Positions 13,910 to 18,086 of a stretch of 18,086 nt of DNA are shown here, in pieces. Each line of letters begins with the position of its first letter. Positions within the stretch are counted from its first letter, which is position 1. The stretch spans positions 1 to 18,086 of the forward strand of contig CALRDB010000018.1 of NCBI GenBank assembly GCA_943354745.1, written 5' to 3'. Source of the stretch: Candidatus Nomurabacteria bacterium. Its GTDB lineage: Bacteria; Patescibacteriota; Minisyncoccia; Phycocordibacterales; UBA10002. A model generated the notes under the pieces. That model was not told where the DNA came from. It saw nothing but the letters and a program-made list of their open reading frames with translations, and ran no database searches. The position numbers and the translations under genes are program-made.

Positions 13910-13973
13910 ATGGATTTTGTGTATAACGTATATATAAATGTAACACGGAAATACGCTATACTACTGTATCTGC

Positions 13974-14495
13974 ATGAAGAATATACTCAAACAAACACAG
14001 TGGCATAGGCTATTTGAAGTTGGTCTGGCTCTTAAAGCCTTTAACGGCATATGGGAGACAGTGAGCGGCCTTACCTTTCTTTTCGTCAGTAAGGCGACTC
14101 TGAATGTGTGGTTCTCAAGACTGCTTCAAAATGAGCTACTTGAGGATCCTCGTGACCGCGTCACGAATTTTATCGTGGGGACACTCCTCAACCCGGAAAC
14201 CTCTACAAAGACCTTTGCCGCCGTCTATCTTCTTTTCCACGGTCTACTTAATCTGTTCCTCGTCATCCAACTTCGACGCGACAAACATTGGGCGTATCTC
14301 GTCACCATCTGGACCTCGTTCCTTTTTATGCTTTACCAAATCTACCGCATCAGCGAGCACAACTCACTCATTCTTATGGCGATTACGATCTTCGATGTCT
14401 TCTACATCGCTATCGTCTGGCACGAGTACAAGCACCACCGTGAACAAAAACAAACGCAAGCGCAAAATGTAAGCGAAATCCAAAAGACTCAATAA
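13974..14495 (+). CDS. DUF2127-family membrane protein
   Basis: 173 residues. The pattern fits DUF2127 proteins of unknown function: an N-terminal LFEVGLALKAFNGIWETVSG segment, then a polar loop with a DRVTNFIVG motif, then hydrophobic segments including FAAVYLLFHGLLNLFLVIQL and two more before a charged C-terminus rich in Glu, Lys and Gln. Four membrane segments are predicted. TATACT at 13957-13962 is 11 bases before the start, so the message is nearly leaderless. The divergent neighbour is the 79-residue membrane gene. Family call fairly firm; role unknown. Confidence 0.8.
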   Translation: MKNILKQTQWHRLFEVGLALKAFNGIWETVSGLTFLFVSKATLNVWFSRLLQNELLEDPRDRVTNFIVGTLLNPETSTKTFAAVYLLFHGLLNLFLVIQLRRDKHWAYLVTIWTSFLFMLYQIYRISEHNSLILMAITIFDVFYIAIVWHEYKHHREQKQTQAQNVSEIQKTQ

Positions 14496-14510
14496 AAGCG
14501 GTATTGACCT

Positions 14511-14658
14511 CAGGGCAAGCCCTGGTTTTAAGGAACAAGCAATGCTCGTACTTCGCGGGGCGGAGCCCCGCGGTATTAAACCCTTATATTTCGTCTTCGC
14601 TCCGGCGTCATGCAAACTAAGAAGTTTGCGCGACGCCCATCGCTAGCCGAAATAAAAG
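14511..14658. repeat. Cluster of three hairpins in the intergenic region
   Basis: From left to right: a 6-bp stem (14511-14516/14519-14524) followed by GTTTTAA, which may end the DUF2127 transcript; an 8-bp GC stem (14554-14561/14565-14572); and a long imperfect structure (14583-14593 with 14648-14658, and inside it 14604-14609 with 14632-14637 and 14612-14618 with 14623-14629). No gene is seen. The GC hairpins resemble those in the recombinase repeats. Confidence 0.65.
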
Positions 14659-14685
14659 AAGCCATCCAGCATTGCTGAATGGCTT
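14659..14685. terminator. Hairpin terminator for the 177-residue gene
   Basis: A 12-bp stem (14659-14670 with 14674-14685, one mismatch, loop ATT). Read on -, it is followed by a T-rich stretch. It lies 23 bases from the end of the gene at 14708. Confidence 0.6.
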
Positions 14686-14707
14686 CACGTTTTCCTTCTC
14701 ACCATCT

Positions 14708-15241
14708 TTATTGAAAAGCTGGTATGGTGACCACCTGAATCTCAGAGATAACCCAATGTGCGAAGTTAGAATACGCCTTGAGGTACTTCTTAACCCAGAT
14801 CCAAAAGTTCATGTCGAATTCCTTTGAGGAAAGCGCCGCTATTGCCCGAAGGAGCGCACCGAGAAGCAAAGGGGTAAGGCTATCGAGCATTGATGACTCG
14901 ATAATCGACTTAAGTTCTGTCTTAACTTCGAAAAGCGGAATCCCCTTGTCGGCAGTATTGAACAGGGAGAGGATCATCAGTGCGGCTTGTTCGTCCGCAA
15001 TACACTGAGTCCTCTTCCATTCGGAAACAGAAGCCTTCAATGCGTCGTCAACACGACCACGCTCACTGAGCCCTAAATAGGCATAGTATTTAATGACAGT
15101 CTCCGGGGGAGTTTCATTTTCTTCCCTGAGGAGCTTCGTGTGTGGCCTGCCGTGGAATTCGTCGTTAAGCCAAGTTGCCATTGCCTGCTCATTAAGGCTC
15201 CGAAGGTATTCACGGCCGGGTATCAGTTTCGGGTCAATCAT
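14708..15241 (-). CDS. Hypothetical helical cytoplasmic protein
   Basis: 177 residues, no recognisable family. It is soluble apart from one mildly hydrophobic stretch (LDSLTPLLLGALLRAIAAL at about 119-137). The sequence is rich in Leu, Ala, Glu and Lys in a pattern typical of helical bundles. It has one Cys and several Trp, with no signal peptide, zinc motif or nucleotide-binding motif. No Shine-Dalgarno site before ATG 15241. It lies 124 bases downstream of the 92-residue gene on the same strand and probably has its own start. The clear terminator after it supports a real gene. Confidence 0.6.
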   Translation of the reverse strand: MIDPKLIPGREYLRSLNEQAMATWLNDEFHGRPHTKLLREENETPPETVIKYYAYLGLSERGRVDDALKASVSEWKRTQCIADEQAALMILSLFNTADKGIPLFEVKTELKSIIESSMLDSLTPLLLGALLRAIAALSSKEFDMNFWIWVKKYLKAYSNFAHWVISEIQVVTIPAFQ

Positions 15242-15304
15242 AGGTCTGCTGGTTGTTTGTTTTTGAGTTGTAACTTGTGTTCAAATTGGGCCATAGAAAA
15301 TAAT

Positions 15305-15321
15305 AGCCCGACGTTTGGGCT
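15305..15321 (-). terminator. Weak hairpin between the 92- and 177-residue genes
   Basis: A 5-bp stem (AGCCC/GGGCT, 15305-15309 with 15317-15321) followed on - by ATTATTTT. It may end the transcript of the gene at 15366-15644. Confidence 0.35.
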
Positions 15322-15365
15322 TACTCTAATACAAAGAGACGGAAAAGTGAATTGTTCGTTGTTGG

Positions 15366-15644
15366 TTAGGAACGTTTCTGGAGAAGCCGGGATATCCACC
15401 AGCGCTTTACTGCAGGGAGTGTTTGGACTGAAAGCAGGAAACCGGCAACCGGTACAAGTGCACCAAGAAAGATGTGCTCGGCATTAACGATAATGAGGAG
15501 GAACGACGCGACACCATAGGTAATCAGCGCAATACAAAAAAGACGCACGGAACTTCCTTCCCACGCCTTATCGGCCTCAACACGCTTATTACGTTCAGTA
15601 ATCGCGGTAATTTCTTTTTCAATCTTCTGGAGTCGTTCTTCCAT
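15366..15644 (-). CDS. Small coiled-coil/two-helix membrane protein
   Basis: 92 residues. A charged, heptad-like N-terminus (LQKIEKEITAITERNKRVEA) is followed by two hydrophobic segments (about 34-52 and 57-75) and a basic C-terminus (KRWWISRLLQKRS). The family call rests on recollection of proteins of this layout in Patescibacteria, including the NKRVEADKAWE segment. It follows the deaminase gene by nine bases on the same strand, so the two are probably co-transcribed. Function unknown. Confidence 0.7.
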   Translation of the reverse strand: MEERLQKIEKEITAITERNKRVEADKAWEGSSVRLFCIALITYGVASFLLIIVNAEHIFLGALVPVAGFLLSVQTLPAVKRWWISRLLQKRS

Positions 15645-15653
15645 TCGGTTATA

Positions 15654-16691
15654 TTACTTTTTCTTATTCACTGGAACCTTAGTATTTTTCCCGTTCTCTT
15701 TTAACGTTACGAACGCCGCTTCGAATGCCCACTTCGTACATTGCTCGGTTTCTTTCTCGTTCATAATACCGTTTGCAAGAAGAAATTCTTCCTCTTTCAC
15801 CACACTGGTGCGATACATTTCAGGACCATCGGTGTTGATGGTAATACGTACACCATTGTCGAGAAAGGTGCGAATGATCGTATGGAGTTCCTGTACATTC
15901 TTTACCACGCTATTGCGCAGATTAGAGGTGGGGCACAATTCGAGGACGATTCCTTGTTTTACAATATCTTTCAGTAGCTGTGGATCCCTCGCAGCAGCAA
16001 GTCCGTGTCCGATACGCTCGGGACGAATATGTCGTACCACATAGCGAAGTTCTTCAAGGTTGCCCGTCTCACCGGCATGAACGGTAAGTCCCAAACCAGC
16101 TTTCCTCGCGCGAGCAAGAAGTGGCGCATGCTCCTTCATGGAAAATGCATCTCGATCCGGTCCGAGTACGTCCACACCGACAATACCGTCAGGTGCATAT
16201 TTTATCGCCTTCTCCACGGTTATTAAGTTCTGAGCAGGAGTAAATGTCCTATCGAGCGCGACGATAAGGCCCGCATTCACTTGTGGATATTCCATAATGG
16301 CGCGGCGCATTCCCCAGAGGGCCGCGAGAATAATGAAATCAAGATCACGCTCTCCCGTTCGATTCCGTTTCATCGGACTAAACCGAAGTTCCTGGAGCAC
16401 AAGATTACACTTCCGATATCCTCCGCCAATGACCGAATGTACGGCTTCTTCCATCGCCTCAGGAGACGACTGAATGAGCTCGGTAAGGTGATAATAATTC
16501 TTATCCATCTCATCGATACCGAGATTTTTCTTTTCCGGACCCATCGTGATCATATCCTCGAACTCCCAATATTCTTTAACGGGAAGACGAATACCTTGCC
16601 GATGTGCAATGGTCCACATGATCACAGGATCAACCGCCCCGCCAAGATGGGTATGGAGTTCTGCGCGTGGAGTTGTTTCTCGTTGGGCCAT
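15654..16691 (-). CDS. Adenosine-deaminase-family amidohydrolase
   Basis: Zinc-dependent enzymes of this family remove the amino group from adenosine or related purines. The residues of the family are nearly all present: H13 and H15 in ELHTHLGG (first zinc ligands), H205 and E208 in HAGET (H205 zinc, E208 proton donor), H229 in RIGHG and D288 in NTDGP (zinc). The family's second Asp, which contacts the substrate purine, is replaced by G289 (the usual motif is NTDDP). It is therefore likely a deaminase with altered substrate choice, possibly not adenosine. Length 345 is normal. The purine context (guaA follows upstream) fits. No Shine-Dalgarno site is seen before ATG 16691, which opens with TTP-rich MAQRETTPRAELH. 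Confidence 0.85.
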   Translation of the reverse strand: MAQRETTPRAELHTHLGGAVDPVIMWTIAHRQGIRLPVKEYWEFEDMITMGPEKKNLGIDEMDKNYYHLTELIQSSPEAMEEAVHSVIGGGYRKCNLVLQELRFSPMKRNRTGERDLDFIILAALWGMRRAIMEYPQVNAGLIVALDRTFTPAQNLITVEKAIKYAPDGIVGVDVLGPDRDAFSMKEHAPLLARARKAGLGLTVHAGETGNLEELRYVVRHIRPERIGHGLAAARDPQLLKDIVKQGIVLELCPTSNLRNSVVKNVQELHTIIRTFLDNGVRITINTDGPEMYRTSVVKEEEFLLANGIMNEKETEQCTKWAFEAAFVTLKENGKNTKVPVNKKK

Positions 16692-16696
16692 AAAAA

Positions 16697-16790
16697 GAGT
16701 TAAAAGTTTAAAGTAAAAAGTTTAAAGCTGTTTTCTTTTCTTATTTTGTTTTTCGTATATCTTGCACTTTTAACTTTACACTTTCAACTC
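16697..16790. repeat. Inverted mini-repeat between guaA and the deaminase gene
   Basis: The motif GAGTTAAAAGTTTAAAGT (16697-16714) matches 16773-16790 in inverted orientation at 16 of 18 positions. A second AAAAGTTTAAAG lies between (16716-16727). The same motif family occurs inside guaA at 17391-17424. Confidence 0.7.
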
Positions 16791-16800
16791 TTGACTCATC

Positions 16801-18086
16801 TTACTCCCATTCTACCGTTCCCGGCGGTTTGGAGGTAATATCGTACGCTACGCGGTTCACCCCCGCAACCTCATTCGTGATGCGTGCGGAAATCTTCGCA
16901 AGAAGTTCGTGCGGAATCCGTGCCCAGTCCGCGGTCATAAAGTCGGCGGTCGTAACGGCACGGAGAATGATGGGATGGCCGTAGGTGCGCGCATCACCCT
17001 GCACACCGACAGAGCGGATGTCGGGAAGGACGGCGAAATACTGCTGTATTCCTTTCGCTTCGCCCGACGCGAGAAGCTCCTCGCGGAAGATGGCGTCGGC
17101 ATGACGGAGCATCTCGAGTTTTTCTTTCGTTACGGCGCCAATGATGCGGACCGCTAGTCCCGGACCGGGGAACGGTTGGCGCATCACTATTGGATCAGGT
17201 ACTCCAAGTACTTTTCCTAACACACGCACTTCATCCTTATACAAATCCCGAAGTGGCTCGATAAGCTTAAACTTCACATCTTTCGGAAGTCCTCCAACGT
17301 TGTGATGTGACTTGATAACCGATGCCTTTCCACCCACGGAAACTCCCGACGTAATCGCGTCTGTGTAGAGCGTTCCTTGTACCAAAAACTCAACCTTTAA
17401 CTTTTGACTTTTAACTATTAACTTCTCGGTCTCTTTCTCAAACAACCGTATAAACAACTCTCCAATAATCTTCCTCTTTTTTTCCGGCTCGGTCACTCCT
17501 TCAAGTGCCGTCAAAAACTCTTTCTCCGCGTCCACCACCCTAAAATCAAGCTGCGGAAGTGCAGAAAAAGTCTTTTTAATTTGCTCCGTCTCACCTTGAC
17601 GCATCAGTCCCGTGTCCACATAGACACAGGTGAGCTGTTTCCCAATCGCGCGGTGGACGAGATAGGCTGCTACGGTAGAATCCACACCTCCCGACAGTGC
17701 GCAGAGCGCGCGTCCGTTCCCCACTTTCTCTTTGATACTGGCAACCTGTGCCTCTATCCAGTCCTTCCCGAGTTTCCATGTCTTTTTTGCGCCGACAATC
17801 TTTGTGAAGTTTTCAATGATCTTCATTCCGTGCTCCGTATGTTTTACTTCCGGATGAAACTGGATTCCATACAGTCGCCGTTTTGTATCTTCAATCGCTA
17901 CGACAGGACACGCACCCGACTTCCCCGTTATCGTAAATCCTTTCGGAATCTTTACGACTTGGTCCCCGTGCGACATCCATGTCATCTCTCCTGTCGTCTT
18001 GCCTTCTCCCCCTCTGCCCCTCTTTAGAGGGGAAGTGCCGAGTCTGCGAGGCGATGGGGTGCTGGGGGAAGATTGAGAAGGAGTAG
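16801..18086 (-). CDS. guaA: GMP synthase (glutamine-hydrolysing), 5' end outside the window
   Basis: GMP synthase turns XMP into GMP using ATP and glutamine, the last step of guanine nucleotide synthesis. The end of the glutamine-amidotransferase domain is present, with FHPE (the His and Glu of the catalytic triad; the Cys lies outside the window), then the ATP pyrophosphatase domain with SGGVDS (its P-loop) and the dimerisation domain ending KPPGTVEWE. An internal ATG at 17985 looks like a start but falls inside the amidotransferase domain; the frame stays open to the window edge, so the gene continues. Codons 17986-18086 encode a Pro/Ser/Arg-rich peptide (TPSPRRLGTSPLKRGRGG) unlike GuaA, and residues IVKSQKLKVE near 17391-17424 add about six residues where E. 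coli GuaA is short. Both look like in-frame mini-repeats. Confidence 0.9.
   Translation of the reverse strand, partial: TPSQSSPSTPSPRRLGTSPLKRGRGGEGKTTGEMTWMSHGDQVVKIPKGFTITGKSGACPVVAIEDTKRRLYGIQFHPEVKHTEHGMKIIENFTKIVGAKKTWKLGKDWIEAQVASIKEKVGNGRALCALSGGVDSTVAAYLVHRAIGKQLTCVYVDTGLMRQGETEQIKKTFSALPQLDFRVVDAEKEFLTALEGVTEPEKKRKIIGELFIRLFEKETEKLIVKSQKLKVEFLVQGTLYTDAITSGVSVGGKASVIKSHHNVGGLPKDVKFKLIEPLRDLYKDEVRVLGKVLGVPDPIVMRQPFPGPGLAVRIIGAVTKEKLEMLRHADAIFREELLASGEAKGIQQYFAVLPDIRSVGVQGDARTYGHPIILRAVTTADFMTADWARIPHELLAKISARITNEVAGVNRVAYDITSKPPGTVEWE
17391..17424. repeat. In-frame mini-repeat inside guaA
   Basis: On -, the guaA coding strand here is GTTAAAAGTCAAAAGTTAAAG-like, the same A/T-rich motif as 16697-16790. 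It is translated as IVKSQKLKV. The family's usual sequence at this place is about six residues shorter. Confidence 0.55.
18003..18086. repeat. In-frame GC-rich repeat at the window edge, inside guaA
   Basis: The + strand reads as CCCCTCTTTAGAGGGG-type palindrome (18017-18032) followed by a G-rich stretch. On - it is in the guaA frame and encodes TSPLKRGRGGEG with a Pro/Ser-rich part before it, which is not GuaA sequence. Only part of it is in the window. Confidence 0.55.

Noticed and set aside
17591..18027. Long frames on the + strand and alternative frame within guaA
   Set aside because: They are shadows of guaA, whose amidotransferase and ATP-pyrophosphatase motifs read on the - strand.
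1..18086. CRISPR array or insertion-sequence transposase
   Set aside because: No regularly spaced repeat of suitable length and no transposase motif found on either strand.

Overview
The window looks like a chromosomal segment of a Patescibacteria / Candidate Phyla Radiation bacterium, probably Parcubacteria-like. This rests on gene style rather than a database match: short genes packed on one strand, few Shine-Dalgarno sites, a MurJ gene beside a large O-antigen-ligase-like/TPR membrane protein, a 92-residue coiled-coil/two-helix membrane protein of a type common in these genomes, and many palindromic mini-repeats. TGA is not used as a sense codon in the genes examined.

Left region (1-1990): a large serine recombinase gene (+) lies between perfect 129-bp inverted repeats (1-129 and 1706-1834). 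Each arm carries two GC hairpins, one followed or preceded by a T/A tract so that it works as a terminator reading inward. Interleaved inverted repeats occupy the likely leader (212-307). The recombinase frame runs without a stop through a right-hand tRNA-Gly(CCC) gene that lies on the other strand (1848-1921).

Core block (1848-8696, mostly - strand): an FtsB/DivIC-like division protein upstream of the tRNA, a 36-residue one-helix membrane peptide on + inside a perfect 30-bp inverted repeat made of ATTCG units, then lepA, murJ and an 823-residue polymerase/ligase-like membrane protein with TPRs. The last two are almost certainly co-transcribed and fit cell-envelope polymer export. The RNase P RNA gene (8907-9277, +) follows with its own extended -10 promoter and a strong hairpin terminator.

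Membrane block (9344-14495): a DUF192 protein, an unknown multi-pass membrane protein, a fatty-acid-hydroxylase-type histidine-box protein (+), then a tight - strand operon of a PmtA-like methyltransferase, TspO, a PQ-loop-like membrane protein and a cupin. A small membrane protein and a DUF2127 protein (+) come next. The theme is membrane lipid or stress, as an inference.

Right region (14496-18086): a cluster of hairpins, an unknown 177-residue helical protein, the small coiled-coil membrane protein, an adenosine-deaminase-family enzyme and guaA (GMP synthase), whose 5' end lies outside the window. The two enzymes are both purine metabolism.

The most interesting pattern is that repeat or palindrome sequence sits in frame inside conserved genes: two places in guaA, one in tspO and the tail of the recombinase. 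This resembles the in-frame palindromic elements known from Rickettsia. No CRISPR array, insertion-sequence transposase or rRNA was seen.
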